From Microterricola viridarii (GTDB lineage Bacteria > Actinomycetota > Actinomycetes > Actinomycetales > Microbacteriaceae), in contig NZ_CP014145.1 of NCBI RefSeq assembly GCF_001542775.1, forward strand, positions 3,596,001 to 3,660,000: DNA of 64,000 nucleotides. Direction: 5' to 3'. The notes beneath the pieces are model-generated. The model was not told where the DNA came from and did not search any database. It saw only the letters and a list, made by a program, of their open reading frames with translations. Every line of letters begins with the position of its first letter. The first letter of the stretch is position 1. This document shows, piece by piece, positions 7,697 through 16,880 of the stretch. Made by a program: the position numbers and the translations under genes.

Positions 7697-8633
7697 GGCG
7701 CCCCAGCAGCTCGCGGTAGCGGGCGGCCGTCTGCTCGACGATCTCGGCGGGCAGCTCCGGCGGGGTGCCTTGCTGGTCCCAGTTGGTGGCGAGCCAGTCG
7801 CGCACGATCTGCTTGTCGAAGCTGGCCATGCGCGCCTCGGGAGTGGCGGCCGTCGCGTAGGTCTCGCCGTCCCAGTAGCGGCTGGAATCGCTGGTGAGCA
7901 CCTCGTCACCGAGGCGGATCACGCCGGTCTCGCGGTCGGCGCCGAACTCGAACTTGGTGTCGGCCAGGATCAGGCCGTGCGCCTCGGCGATGGCGGATGC
8001 GTCGGCGAAGATCTGCAGCGACAACGCGCGCAGCTCGGTCGCGACATCCGCCCCCACCAGCTCGACCGTGCGCTCGTAGCTGATGTTCTCGTCGTGCTCG
8101 CCCATCGGGGCCTTCCACGCCGGGGTGTAGATCGGCTCGGGCAGGCGGTCGCCGTTCGTGAGGCCGGCAGGCAGCGGGATGCCGCAGACGGTCTGTGACG
8201 CCTGGTACTCCTTCCAGCCACTGCCGGTCAGGTAGCCGCGCACGACGCACTCGACCGGGAACATGTCCAGGGTGCGCACCAGCATGGCGCGGCCGGCGAC
8301 GGCGGCTGGGATGCGGCTGGCGCCGTCGAGGCCGTGGTCGGCGATCAGGTGGTTGGGCACCTGCAGCTGGTCGAACCACCACAGGCTGAGGGTGGTCAGC
8401 AGCTCGCCCTTGCCGGGGATGCCCGGCTCGAGCACGTGGTCGAACGCGCTCACACGGTCGCTGGCGACGACGAGCACCTCAGGGCTGGCGGCCAGCGGGT
8501 CGCCCGTCCAGGAGTCGTCATCGGTCATGCTCGACGTCGGCACATACAGGTCGCGGACCTTGCCCGAGTAGACGTGGGTCCAGCCCGGGAGCTCGACGGC
8601 GGACGATGCGGAGGGCTGGGTCTCGTTGGTCAC
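7683..8633 (-). CDS. purC: Phosphoribosylaminoimidazole-succinocarboxamide synthase
   Basis: SAICAR synthetase of de novo purine biosynthesis; it joins CAIR and aspartate using ATP. Recognised by YSGKVRDLY, ASDRVSAFDHVL, the VECVVRGYLTGSGWKEY segment, and LILADTKFEFG. About 316 residues from GTG 8633; a second GTG at 8651 would add six residues, and neither has a strong ribosome site. Convergent with the SAHH-like gene and divergent from mgtC. In this window it stands apart from purD, purF and purM rather than in one operon. Confidence 0.95.
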   Translation of the reverse strand: MTNETQPSASSAVELPGWTHVYSGKVRDLYVPTSSMTDDDSWTGDPLAASPEVLVVASDRVSAFDHVLEPGIPGKGELLTTLSLWWFDQLQVPNHLIADHGLDGASRIPAAVAGRAMLVRTLDMFPVECVVRGYLTGSGWKEYQASQTVCGIPLPAGLTNGDRLPEPIYTPAWKAPMGEHDENISYERTVELVGADVATELRALSLQIFADASAIAEAHGLILADTKFEFGADRETGVIRLGDEVLTSDSSRYWDGETYATAATPEARMASFDKQIVRDWLATNWDQQGTPPELPAEIVEQTAARYRELLGRLTAL

Positions 8634-8779
8634 GAGACCATTCTCGCGCACATCGGCGGGCGCTCCGCCCCGCCCGATCGCACCCGGTCGGTGGTGGGGG
8701 AGCGCGGGCGGGGCACACCGGGCGCTACTCTTCCGAGTGCATCCTGCATTTCGACGGAGAAGGGCGGCATCCGAGCGTT

Positions 8780-9487
8780 ATGACGATCGACTGGTTCACC
8801 GGCACATTGGCCACCGAGTTGGTGCTGCTCGGCATGGCGTTCGTGCTCTCCGCCGTGATCGGCCTCGAGCGCCTCTGGCACCGCAAGAGCACCGGGCTGC
8901 GTACGCACACCCTGGTCGGCGTGGGCTCGGCCCTGTTCACCCTCGTCTCGGCCTACGGTTTCAGCCAGGTGACCGATCCGAACGTGGTTGTCGACCCGTC
9001 GCGCATCGCGGCTCAGGTGGTCTCCGGCATCGGCTTCCTCGGCGCCGGCGTGATCTTCGTCCGGCAGAACGTCGTCAACGGCCTGACGACGGCCGCGTCG
9101 ATCTGGATGACGGCCGCCGTCGGCATGGCCTGCGGCGCCGGCATGCCGGTGCTCGCGACCGCCGCCACCGTCATGCACCTGTTCACGACCACGCTGCTCT
9201 CGCGCTTCGGTCGGCGCCTGCGCCCGGTCCCGGAGGACACCGTCGTCGTGCAGTACAAGGGCGGCCGGGAGGTGCTGAGCGAGGTCCTCGCCGCGGCGAC
9301 CTCGCGCGGGCTGCGCACCTCGCTGACGAGCACGAAGACCGTCGAGACCCCGAGCGGGGCCGAGCGGATCGAGGCGGTGCTCACCTTCGACAGTGCCGGG
9401 CGTCGAGCGCAGCAACAGCTGCTGCAAGACCTCTCCGGCATCCGCGGCGTCGTCTCCGTGGCGCTCGCCGACGAGGACTCGGACTAG
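8780..9487 (+). CDS. MgtC/SapB family membrane protein
   Basis: A 235-residue integral membrane protein. Several N-terminal hydrophobic helices contain the family signatures AVIGLERLWHRKSTGLRTH, VVSGIGFLGAGVIF and GLTTAASIWMTAAVGMACG. A soluble ACT-like C-terminal region of about 90 residues follows (VVVQYKGGREVLSEVL onward). MgtC proteins influence magnesium and phosphate homeostasis, often through ATP synthase; the role here is not evident from context. Start ATG 8780. It is flanked by purC and a secreted glycosidase, and nothing suggests an operon. Confidence 0.88.
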   Translation: MTIDWFTGTLATELVLLGMAFVLSAVIGLERLWHRKSTGLRTHTLVGVGSALFTLVSAYGFSQVTDPNVVVDPSRIAAQVVSGIGFLGAGVIFVRQNVVNGLTTAASIWMTAAVGMACGAGMPVLATAATVMHLFTTTLLSRFGRRLRPVPEDTVVVQYKGGREVLSEVLAAATSRGLRTSLTSTKTVETPSGAERIEAVLTFDSAGRRAQQQLLQDLSGIRGVVSVALADEDSD

Positions 9488-9533
9488 AAGGACGCAAGCC
9501 GCCGCTCGCGGTGGCGGGCGCGGGCGGCCGGGA

Positions 9534-9572
9534 ATGTTTACGTTGACACAATTTCGATGTTTACGTTGACAT
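9534..9572. promoter_or_regulatory. Tandem LacI-type operators upstream of GH5 gene
   Basis: The 15-bp word ATGTTTACGTTGACA occurs at 9534-9548 and again at 9557-9571, 23 bases apart. With its next base the second copy is an imperfect palindrome centred on ACGT (ATGT...ACAT). The centred CG and AT-rich arms are typical of LacI-family operators on glycosidase genes. No LacI gene is adjacent, so the regulator lies elsewhere. Confidence 0.6.
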
Positions 9573-9673
9573 TGGCCGGATGGCGGCCCTACTCTGGCGT
9601 TGTCAGGCACCCGAACCGGCGTCGACTTGTGGCGCTACGTGGTGCTCGCAAGACGAACAGAGAGGTTCGCAGA

Positions 9674-11605
9674 ATGCAACGTCGCACCGTGCGGCTCATC
9701 GTCGCGATCGCCATGGCCGCTTTGGCCGGGTCGATCGCCACACCGGTATACGCAGCAGAAACAGCACCGCCATCGATCCCCGTGCTCACGGGCGCCGAGC
9801 TCTCCGCCTCCTGGGCCGGCCCGCTCAGCACCAGGGGCCGCTACGTCGTTGACGCCAACGGCAACCGCTTCAAGCTGAAGTCGGCCAACTGGGACGGCGC
9901 CCAGGGCCACTGGAACGGCACGGCGCCGAAGTCCGACCCGGCCAACCACAACAGCGGCATCAGCTACGACATCCCGATGGGGCTCGACCGAGTGCCCATT
10001 GCCACGCTGATGGCGGACTTCCACTCCGTGGGCATCAACAGCATCCGCCTGCCGTTCTCCAACGAGATGCTGACGATGACAGCCCCGGTTCCGGATGTCG
10101 CCGTGCTGGCGAACCCGCAGCTGAAGGGTAAGACGCCGCTGCAGATCTTCGACGTCGTCGTCGAGACGCTCACGGCCGACGGCTTCGCCGTCATCCTGAA
10201 CAACCACAGCACGACCTCGCGCTGGTGCTGTGGGGCGGATGACGGCAACTCCAAGCCGCACAGCGGCCAGACGCTCGACAAGTTCGTCAGCGATTGGGCG
10301 TTCCTCGCCACCCGCTACGCGAGCAACCCGCGGGTGGTCGGCATGGACCTCCGCAACGAGGTGCGCCGCGACATCACCGACGACCCGAACTGGGGCATGG
10401 GCGACGCCAACGACCTGTACAAGGCATACCAGCTCGCCGCGGTCGCCATCCAGAAGGTGAACCCGCACACGCTGATCGTGATGGAGGGCATCAACTGGCA
10501 GGGCATCCCGCTCGACGGCTTCTTCCACGAGCGGCCGAACCTGCGCCCGGTCGCGACGACGTCGAACACGATCCTCTACCCCGACAAGCTCGTGTACTCC
10601 TCGCACGTCTACGGCTTCACCGGTCCCAAGCACACCGGCGCGACCGGCCTCGGCGAGACCCACGACCTGCGCTACCGCGACATGACCGCCGCCGAGCTCT
10701 CCGCCGCGGTGATCGCCGAGTCGCTGTTCGTGACGACATCCGGCCAGCACTACACGGCGCCGGTCTGGCTGAGCGAGTTCGGCACGACGGGCGCCGGCCA
10801 GGACAACCCCAAGGAGGTGGCCTGGTGGAACAACTTCACGGATGTGCTCGTGGCCAACGACACCGACTTCGCGGCGTGGCCGTTGGTGAGCCAGGCCACA
10901 GAGGACGGCGTGTTCAGTGACAAGTTCGCACTGCTCGGGTACTCGGCATCCGGCACCAAGTTCAGCATCGCGAACGACTGGCGCTACCCCGCCTGGGTGA
11001 AGCTGATCACCGCCGCCGGCAAGAGCGGCCAGGTTGCCGTCGAGCCGCGCTGGAACATGCTCGGCAGCGGTGCGATCTCTCCCGACAACAACGCCTCGCT
11101 GCGCTTGCAGGGCACCGACTGGGATTCAGCCAAGTGGAAGGGCAACTGCCCCGACTCCGAGCGCCTGATCGGCCTCTCCCGCAGCTCGAACCGCGCCCTG
11201 TGCACCAACAACGCGCAGCCGGCAACGAGCAGCACATACGCGGTCGTGAGCAACGAGTCCACGGTGACGCACGACTGGGCGGGCGGATACAGCAAGCTGC
11301 AGTGCCCGGCCGGCCAGATCGCCACGGGCTTCAGTGTGAACCCGGGGGTCACCAACAAGTGGGCGATGTCGAAGCTGCTCTGCTCGCAGAGCACGACGAC
11401 GCTGCCGACGAGCCAGGGGCGCACCCTCTGGTTCGACCAGGGCGACAACCGCCCGGCCGGGGTTGGCTCGATCGGCAGCGACTGGGCCCCGGGCAAGTTC
11501 AAGGGACAGTGCAACAACACCGAGTACATCGCCGGTGTTGCATTCACCTACCGCTGGAACAACGGCGGAGTGCCGAGCGCGCTGCTCTGCAAGCCGCTGG
11601 CGTAG
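9674..11605 (+). CDS. Secreted glycoside hydrolase family 5 protein
   Basis: A 643-residue exported protein. Sec signal peptide at residues 1-27, ending ATPVYA. The GH5 (cellulase-type) catalytic domain spans roughly residues 40-450. The acid/base Glu is in MDLRNEVRRD near residue 230 and the nucleophile Glu is in VWLSEFGTTG near residue 368. IRLPFSNEM and VILNNHSTTS are also family-like. The C-terminal 190 residues hold two related Cys-bearing segments with D-W/S-D-W...KxKGxC patterns, perhaps a carbohydrate-binding module. Start ATG 9674 follows AGAGAGG. Exact substrate (cellulose, mannan or another beta-glycan) cannot be told. Two LacI-type operators lie about 100-140 bases upstream. Confidence 0.9.
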   Translation: MQRRTVRLIVAIAMAALAGSIATPVYAAETAPPSIPVLTGAELSASWAGPLSTRGRYVVDANGNRFKLKSANWDGAQGHWNGTAPKSDPANHNSGISYDIPMGLDRVPIATLMADFHSVGINSIRLPFSNEMLTMTAPVPDVAVLANPQLKGKTPLQIFDVVVETLTADGFAVILNNHSTTSRWCCGADDGNSKPHSGQTLDKFVSDWAFLATRYASNPRVVGMDLRNEVRRDITDDPNWGMGDANDLYKAYQLAAVAIQKVNPHTLIVMEGINWQGIPLDGFFHERPNLRPVATTSNTILYPDKLVYSSHVYGFTGPKHTGATGLGETHDLRYRDMTAAELSAAVIAESLFVTTSGQHYTAPVWLSEFGTTGAGQDNPKEVAWWNNFTDVLVANDTDFAAWPLVSQATEDGVFSDKFALLGYSASGTKFSIANDWRYPAWVKLITAAGKSGQVAVEPRWNMLGSGAISPDNNASLRLQGTDWDSAKWKGNCPDSERLIGLSRSSNRALCTNNAQPATSSTYAVVSNESTVTHDWAGGYSKLQCPAGQIATGFSVNPGVTNKWAMSKLLCSQSTTTLPTSQGRTLWFDQGDNRPAGVGSIGSDWAPGKFKGQCNNTEYIAGVAFTYRWNNGGVPSALLCKPLA

Positions 11606-11616
11606 CGACGGGTTAA

Positions 11617-11660
11617 CGAGTGAGGGCCGGGCCGCCATCTGGCGGTCCGGCCCTCACTCG
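11617..11660. terminator. Strong bidirectional terminator
   Basis: CGAGTGAGGGCCGG (11617-11630) pairs with CCGGCCCTCACTCG (11647-11660). Inner arms CCGCC/GGCGG sit around an ATCT loop with a G/T mismatch. TTGTTG follows on the plus strand. It lies between the convergent GH5 and purD genes. Confidence 0.85.
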
Positions 11661-11677
11661 TTGTTGAGGTGTGCTGC

Positions 11678-12982
11678 CTAGCCGGCGACGCGGGCGGCGA
11701 TGTCCGTGCGGAACTGAGCCCCCTCGAGCTCGACCAGTGCGAGCGCCTCGTAGGCGCGGGCGCGGGCGGCGGCGAAGTCGGGGGCGGTCGCCACGACGTT
11801 GAGCACGCGGCCACCGGTCGAGACCAGGTTGCCGTCGCGGCTGGCGGTGGCGGCGTGGGCGATGTGCACGCCGGGCACGGCGGAGGCGGCATCCAGGCCC
11901 CGGATCTCACGGCCGGTCACCGGCGTCTCGGGGTAGTTCTCGCTGGCCAGCACCACGGTCACGCAGACGTCGGTCGCGAACTCGGGGTTCGCGCGCTCGC
12001 CGAGGGCGCCGGTGGCGGCGTCGAACAAGAGGCCGGAGAGCGGCGTGACCAGACGGGGGAGCACGACCTGCGTCTCCGGGTCGCCGAAGCGGGCGTTGAA
12101 CTCGATCACGCGGATGCCGCGCGCCGTCAGGATCAGGCCGCAGTAGAGCAGGCCGATGAACGGGGTCTGCTCGCTGGCCAGCTGGCGCACGGTCGGCAGC
12201 GCGATGGTGCGCTGCACCTCGGCGACGAACTCAGCCTCGCTGCCGAACTCGGCGTCGAGCCAGGGCAGCGGCGAATAGGCGCCCATGCCGCCCGTGTTGG
12301 GGCCGGAGTCGCCGTCGGCGAGGCGCTTGTAGTCCTGCGCGGGGGAGAGTGGCAGCACGTTGTGGCCGTCGCTCAGGAAGAACAGCGAGACCTCCTGGCC
12401 GTCGAGGAACTCCTCGACCAGCACGCTGCCGTGCTCCAGCCAGAACGCGGCGTGGTTGACGGCGGCGTCGCGGGACTCGGTGACGAGCACGCCCTTGCCG
12501 GCCGCCAGGCCGTCGGCCTTGATGACGTAGGGGGCGCCGAACTCGTCGATGGCGGCTTTCGCCTCGGCAAGGGTGCCGGCGCGCACGGCGCGCCCGGTGG
12601 GAACGCCGGCCTCGTCCATGATGCGCTTGGCGAAGGTCTTGGAACCCTCGAGCTGGGCGGCGGCCTGCGCCGGGCCGAACACGGGGATACCGCGGGTGCG
12701 GAGCGCGTCGGCGACTCCGGCGACCAGAGGGGCCTCCGGTCCGACCACGACGAGCTGCACGTTGTTGTCCATGGCGTAGTCGGCCACAGCGACGGGGTCG
12801 TTGGCGTCAAGCGCCACGGTGCTCACCGAGCCGGCGCCCTCGGCGCTGGCATCCGCTGCGATACCGGCGTTGCCGGGGGCGGCGATGATCTCGTGGGCGT
12901 CGCCGCCGTGCCGCTCCTCTGCAAGGAGGGCGGTGATGATGGCGTGCTCGCGGGCACCGGAACCGAGGACCAGAATTCTCAC
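11678..12982 (-). CDS. purD: Phosphoribosylamine-glycine ligase
   Basis: GAR synthetase, the second step of de novo purine synthesis, with an ATP-grasp fold and 434 residues as expected. The N-terminus [15 protein letters not shown] is diagnostic. So are [17 protein letters not shown], the ATP-binding region [20 protein letters not shown] and the late segment [20 protein letters not shown]. Start ATG 12982. Convergent with GH5. The divergent small SCP-like gene lies 300 bases away beyond a repeat block. Confidence 0.96.
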   Translation of the reverse strand: MRILVLGSGAREHAIITALLAEERHGGDAHEIIAAPGNAGIAADASAEGAGSVSTVALDANDPVAVADYAMDNNVQLVVVGPEAPLVAGVADALRTRGIPVFGPAQAAAQLEGSKTFAKRIMDEAGVPTGRAVRAGTLAEAKAAIDEFGAPYVIKADGLAAGKGVLVTESRDAAVNHAAFWLEHGSVLVEEFLDGQEVSLFFLSDGHNVLPLSPAQDYKRLADGDSGPNTGGMGAYSPLPWLDAEFGSEAEFVAEVQRTIALPTVRQLASEQTPFIGLLYCGLILTARGIRVIEFNARFGDPETQVVLPRLVTPLSGLLFDAATGALGERANPEFATDVCVTVVLASENYPETPVTGREIRGLDAASAVPGVHIAHAATASRDGNLVSTGGRVLNVVATAPDFAAARARAYEALALVELEGAQFRTDIAARVAG

Positions 12983-13047
12983 CGGTTCAGGCTATCGGAT
13001 GCCGGCTGCGCCCGCGTCGCGCCTGCCCACCCCTTCGGGCCCTCTCC

Positions 13048-13260
13048 CGCTGATTGAGCCTCCTCCCGCTGATTGAGCTTGTCGAAATCTCCCCTTCGCC
13101 ACACGGGAGGTTTCGACAAGCTCAACCAGCGGGAGCGCGCGCCCCGTGCGGTGCCCCCACCCCCCCACGTTGGCTCGAGGGAGCGCCAGCGACCGAAGCC
13201 AATCCGCGAGCCGAGGTGCCCCCCCCACGTTGGCTCGAGGGAGCTTGCGACCGAAGCCAT
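13048..13260. repeat. Repeat block: family A pair plus two family B copies
   Basis: This gene-free stretch between purD and the SCP-like gene holds facing family A units (TGATTGAGCTTGTCGAAA ... TTTCGACAAGCTCAACCA, 13068-13131). Two family B copies in the same orientation follow, starting at 13169 and 13229, about 60 bases apart. No promoter could be separated from the repeats. Confidence 0.8.
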
Positions 13261-13282
13261 CCCCGCGCGCTACCGTTGAGGC

Positions 13283-13642
13283 ATGGCACGAGCACGCATC
13301 GACGACGCACAGGGGCGGGCGGCCGTCGCCGCCTGGCGCGAGGACCGCGCCGGCGCAAGCCGCGACATCCGGGCCCTCGCCGTGCGATACACCCTGCAAC
13401 TGCTCGCCGAGCTGGCCCCCGGCAACACCCTCGAGGTGCGCGTGCCGCCGTTCGGCGCTGTGCAGTGCATCGAGGGGCCCCGGCACACCCGCGGCACCCC
13501 GCCGAACGTGATCGAGACGGATGCCGCCACCTGGCTGGCCCTCGCCATCGGAGAGCGTCCCTGGGCGGAGGCACTGGGCTCCGGCGCCGTGCACGCCTCC
13601 GGACAGCGCGCCGACCTCGCCGAGCAACTGCCGCTGCTCTAG
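13283..13642 (+). CDS. Sterol-carrier-family-like small protein
   Basis: A 119-residue protein with no signal or membrane segment. RYTLQLLAELAPGNTLEVRVPPFGAVQC followed by a threonine/aspartate segment and WLALAIGERPW resembles small actinobacterial proteins annotated as sterol-carrier family members and often found near purD. Start ATG 13283. No biochemical role is known to me. It is convergent with the heme ABC ATPase, with 20 bases between stops. Confidence 0.7.
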   Translation: MARARIDDAQGRAAVAAWREDRAGASRDIRALAVRYTLQLLAELAPGNTLEVRVPPFGAVQCIEGPRHTRGTPPNVIETDAATWLALAIGERPWAEALGSGAVHASGQRADLAEQLPLL

Positions 13643-13662
13643 CTCGCCCGACCCGCGGCCGA

Positions 13663-14481
13663 CTAGCGCAGCGGAACGATCAGCGGAGCCCCGGTGCGCG
13701 GGTGCTCGAACACCTCGACCGGCTGGCCGTAGACCTCGCCGATGCGCTCGGCGGTGAGCACGTCTCCGGGAGTGCCGGTGGCGACGACGCGGCCGTGCTG
13801 CAGCAACGTCACCCGGTCGGCGTAGGCGGCGGCCAGGCTGAGGTCGTGCACGACGACGATCACGGTGGCCCCGGCCGTCGCCCGCTCCCGCACCAGGCGC
13901 AGCACGTCCTCTTGGTGTTTCAGGTCGAGGGCGGCCGTCGGCTCGTCCAGCATCAGCAGCGACGCGCCTTGCGCCAGCACTCGGGCCAGGGCGGCACGGG
14001 CGCGCTCTCCGCCGGAGAGCGACGGAACCGTGCGCTCGGCCAGCGCCGAGACATCGGTGAGCTGCATCGCCTCCTCGATCAGGCGCTCATCGTCGTCTTC
14101 GGCGGCGGTGCCGCGCCAGGGCGCACGGCCCATCTCGATCACCTGGCGCACGGTGAACGGAAAATACACGTCGTGCTGCTGCAGCAGCACGGCGCGCTCG
14201 CGGGCGAGCTCGCGCAGCTTCCAGCCGGTCAAGTCGCGGCCGTCCAGGCTCACGCTGCCGGCGCTCGGCTTGACGTCGCCGGCGAGGGCGCCGAGCAGCG
14301 TCGACTTGCCCGCGCCATTCGGGCCGAGCAGCGCGTGCAGCTCGCCCGGGCGGGCGGCGAAGTCCACACCGTCCAGCAGCCGGGCGCCGTCGACGGTGAC
14401 GCTCAGCGCCCGGGCGGTCAGCCGCGCGTCGGCGGATGCCGCGGCATCCGCGCGTGCAGAGGAGAGTGCCGTGTCGCTCAT
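13663..14481 (-). CDS. hmuV: Heme ABC transporter ATP-binding protein
   Basis: A 272-residue ABC ATPase of the FecE/HmuV type, energising heme import. Walker A GPNGAGKST, Q-loop VLLQQHDVYFP, signature LSGGERARAALARVL, Walker B SLLMLDEPTAALD and H-loop IVVVHDLSLA are all intact. Its ATG at 14481 overlaps the expected stop of hmuU (ATGA at 14478-14481). It is the last gene of the hmuTUV operon, controlled from the DtxR-box region near 16830. Confidence 0.93.
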   Translation of the reverse strand: MSDTALSSARADAAASADARLTARALSVTVDGARLLDGVDFAARPGELHALLGPNGAGKSTLLGALAGDVKPSAGSVSLDGRDLTGWKLRELARERAVLLQQHDVYFPFTVRQVIEMGRAPWRGTAAEDDDERLIEEAMQLTDVSALAERTVPSLSGGERARAALARVLAQGASLLMLDEPTAALDLKHQEDVLRLVRERATAGATVIVVVHDLSLAAAYADRVTLLQHGRVVATGTPGDVLTAERIGEVYGQPVEVFEHPRTGAPLIVPLR

Positions 14482-15670
14482 GCCCAGCCCCCGAACGGCG
14501 CCGGGTGCGGCGCAGCAGCCAGAAGAAGAACGGCCCGCCGACGAGCGAGGTGAGCATGCCGATCGGCAGGTCTGCCATCGGCACCGCGGTGCGGGCGACG
14601 AGGTCGGCGCTGGCCATCAGCAGCGCGCCGCCGAGCACGCTGGCGATCAGCAGCGGGCGGTGTGCCGGGCCGAGAACCATGCGCATCAGGTGCGGAATGA
14701 CGAGGCCGACGAAGGCGATGATGCCGGCGAAGGCGACGGCGGCCGACACCAGCACGGCCACGACCACGATCACGAGGATGCGCACGAACTCCACGTTGAC
14801 GCCGAGGTGGCGGGCGCCACGCTCGCCGAGCGAGAACAGGTCGAGCGTGCGGGCCAGGGCGAAGGCGATGATCAGGCCGATCAGCACGAGCGGGGCGATG
14901 ATCGCGATCTGTTGCCAACGGGCGCCGTTCAGGCTTCCGAGCTGCCAGAAGATGATTTGCTCGCGGGAGGCGCTGTCGCCGAGGAAGGTGAGCAGGGCGA
15001 GGGCCGAGCCGGCGAAGGCGTTGATCGCGATGCCGGTGAGCACGAGCGTCACGACCTCGGTCTTGCCCCGGGTGCGGCTGGCGAAGTAGACGAACAGTGT
15101 GGTGGCGAGCCCGGCGACGAAGGCAGCCGCGGCCACGCTCCACTCGCCGAGGAAAGTCCAGCCGAACACGATAGCGGTGGCGGCGCCGAGGGCTGCACCG
15201 GCCGAGACGCCGACGACGCTCGGCTCGGCAAGCGGGTTCGAGAACACCGCCTGCATGAGGGTTCCGGATGCCGCCAGGGCCGCGCCGATCAGCAGGGCGA
15301 GCACGATCCGGGGGAACCGGATCGTCCACAGGGCCACGTCGTTCGTCGGGTTCGCGGCGGGGCCGACGTCGAGGCCCAGCGCGCGCAGCACGGAGCCGAT
15401 GACCTCGCCGGGCGCGATCGAGAGCTGCCCGCTGCCGGCCGAGACGAGGCAGACGAGCACGAGCGCCAGGGAGAGGGCGGTGAACAGGATGCCGGTGCGG
15501 CGCCCGTTCTTCCCGCGGCTCCCGCTGGTTGCGCTGCTCGCGCCGGTTGAGCTGCCCCCGCCGGTTGAGCTTGGCCTGCCCTGAGCTTGTCGAAGGGTCG
15601 AAACCCCCGCCGGCTTGATTTCGACAGGCTCAACCAGCGGGTCCGCCGAGACCGCCCCGGTGCTACTCAC
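14478..15670 (-). pseudogene. hmuU: Heme ABC transporter permease, apparent 3' frameshift
   Basis: FecCD-family permease with about nine hydrophobic helices and the motifs FPRIVLALLIGAALAASGTLMQAVFSNPLAEP, here split as FPRIVLALLIG, GTLMQAVFSNPLAEP and GIIAFVGLVIPHLMR. Near the 3' end the frame reads LLRRTRRRSGAG and runs on into hmuV, whereas a frame one base away gives FGGWA then TGA overlapping the hmuV start, as expected for the family. One missing base near 14497 (probably a T in a short run) fits; 1193 nt is one short of 398 codons. The GTG 15670 overlaps the hmuT stop, and its first 50 codons run through a family A repeat. The damage affects only the last few residues, so function may be kept. 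Confidence 0.75.
15582..15642. repeat. Family A repeat inside the 5' part of hmuU
   Basis: GAGCTTGTCGAAGGGTCGAAA faces TTTCGACAGGCTCAACCAGC across about 20 bases. The element lies between the hmuT stop and the first hydrophobic helix of HmuU and is open in the permease frame. Confidence 0.75.
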
Positions 15671-16823
15671 CGATCGGGCCAGACTGCTCCGGCGCGTACA
15701 CGGCGCGGGCCAGGGCATCCAGCACCTGCGGGGTGCGCGGGCCGAAGCTCAAGATCTCGGAGTCGCTCATGTCGACGAAGCGGCGGTTCTGCCCGGCCGG
15801 CGTGCTGGCCAGCGCGGGGATGCTGTCGAGCAGGCCGTCCACGCCGTTCACCGACTCCAGCCCCTTGCTCATCACGAGCACCAGGTCGGGCGCGGCCTCG
15901 ACGAGCGCCTCGGCGGTGACCGGGCGCATGCCCTGCCAGCCGATCTCGCCGGCGACGTCCCGGCCGCCGATGCTCGTGATCAGGGCGTCGGCCCCTGACT
16001 CCTCGCCGAAAAGGTAGTAGACGCCGGCGCTGCCGCGCAGGTAGAGGAACAGCATCCGCGGGCGGTCGGCGGTGTCGGCCGGGGCGATCGACTCGATGTC
16101 GGCCTGCACCGCGGCGAGCTCGGCGTGCACCTTCTCGGTGAGTCTCGTGCCGGCATCCGCGACCCCGAGGGCGGCGGCGACCTGCTCGATGACGGTGCCG
16201 ATGGTGTCGATGTTGCGCTTGGAGGTGGTGATCACGATCGGGATGCCGGCGTCGCGCAACTGGGCGATGACGGCGGGCGGGCCGAGCGTCGTATCGGTGA
16301 GGATGACGGTGGGGGCGAGTTCGAGGATCGGCTCGGCCGAGAGCTGGTGGCCGCCCGTCGTCACGAGGGGCAGCCCGGCCGCGGCGGCGAAGCCGGTGGA
16401 GCTGTCGCGGCCGATGACGCGGTCGCCCAACCCGAGGCCGAACACGGTGGCGGCGAGCGAGCCAGACACATCAACAGCGAGGATTCGCGAGGCGTCGGTC
16501 ACGGTCACCTCTGTGCCCTTGTCGTCGACGACGGTGACGGGCAGCTGGGGCTCGTCGGGGGAGTCGATCGCGGTGATGTCGGCGTCGGCCAGGCAGGCGG
16601 TCGACGGGCCGACCCACGCGCGCGGGTCGTCGAGAATGGCAAGCTCGGTGAGCGGCGTCTCGGATGCCACGCACTCCCGCTTCACCTCGGCGGCCGTCCC
16701 GGGGGCTGCGGCCGGGCCGGCGCATCCTGTCACTGCCAACAGGGTCAGCGTCGCGGCGATCAGCGCGGGAACTCCAGCCCGGAGCGGGGACCGCCCGCGG
16801 CGAGGGGAGAGGAGGAAGCTCAT
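15663..16823 (-). CDS. hmuT: Heme ABC transporter substrate-binding lipoprotein
   Basis: A 386-residue lipoprotein: basic N-terminus, hydrophobic stretch, lipobox LLAVTGC near residue 34. The mature part is a type III periplasmic-binding fold, seen from ILAVDVSGSLAATVFGLGLGDRVIGRD, here in pieces ILAVDVSGSLAA and GLGDRVIG, then LAPTVILTDTTLGPP, AGIPIVITTS and LVLVMSKGLESV. This matches HmuT/BtuF-like heme receptors of Actinobacteria. It is first in the hmuTUV operon, with a perfect-length DtxR box 7 bases upstream of the start codon. Confidence 0.9.
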   Translation of the reverse strand: MSFLLSPRRGRSPLRAGVPALIAATLTLLAVTGCAGPAAAPGTAAEVKRECVASETPLTELAILDDPRAWVGPSTACLADADITAIDSPDEPQLPVTVVDDKGTEVTVTDASRILAVDVSGSLAATVFGLGLGDRVIGRDSSTGFAAAAGLPLVTTGGHQLSAEPILELAPTVILTDTTLGPPAVIAQLRDAGIPIVITTSKRNIDTIGTVIEQVAAALGVADAGTRLTEKVHAELAAVQADIESIAPADTADRPRMLFLYLRGSAGVYYLFGEESGADALITSIGGRDVAGEIGWQGMRPVTAEALVEAAPDLVLVMSKGLESVNGVDGLLDSIPALASTPAGQNRRFVDMSDSEILSFGPRTPQVLDALARAVYAPEQSGPIGE

Positions 16824-16829
16824 GATTAT

Positions 16830-16848
16830 TTAGCTTAGCCTAACCTAA
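16830..16848. promoter_or_regulatory. DtxR/IdeR iron box, hmuT side
   Basis: TTAGCTTAGCCTAACCTAA is a 19-bp match to the known DtxR consensus (TTAGGTTAGGCTAACCTAA) with few differences. It lies 7 bases before the hmuT start. Iron-loaded DtxR would repress hmuTUV here. Confidence 0.85.
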
Positions 16849-16880
16849 GAGTTGACAGTCACCTGTGAATCTGTCTACGG

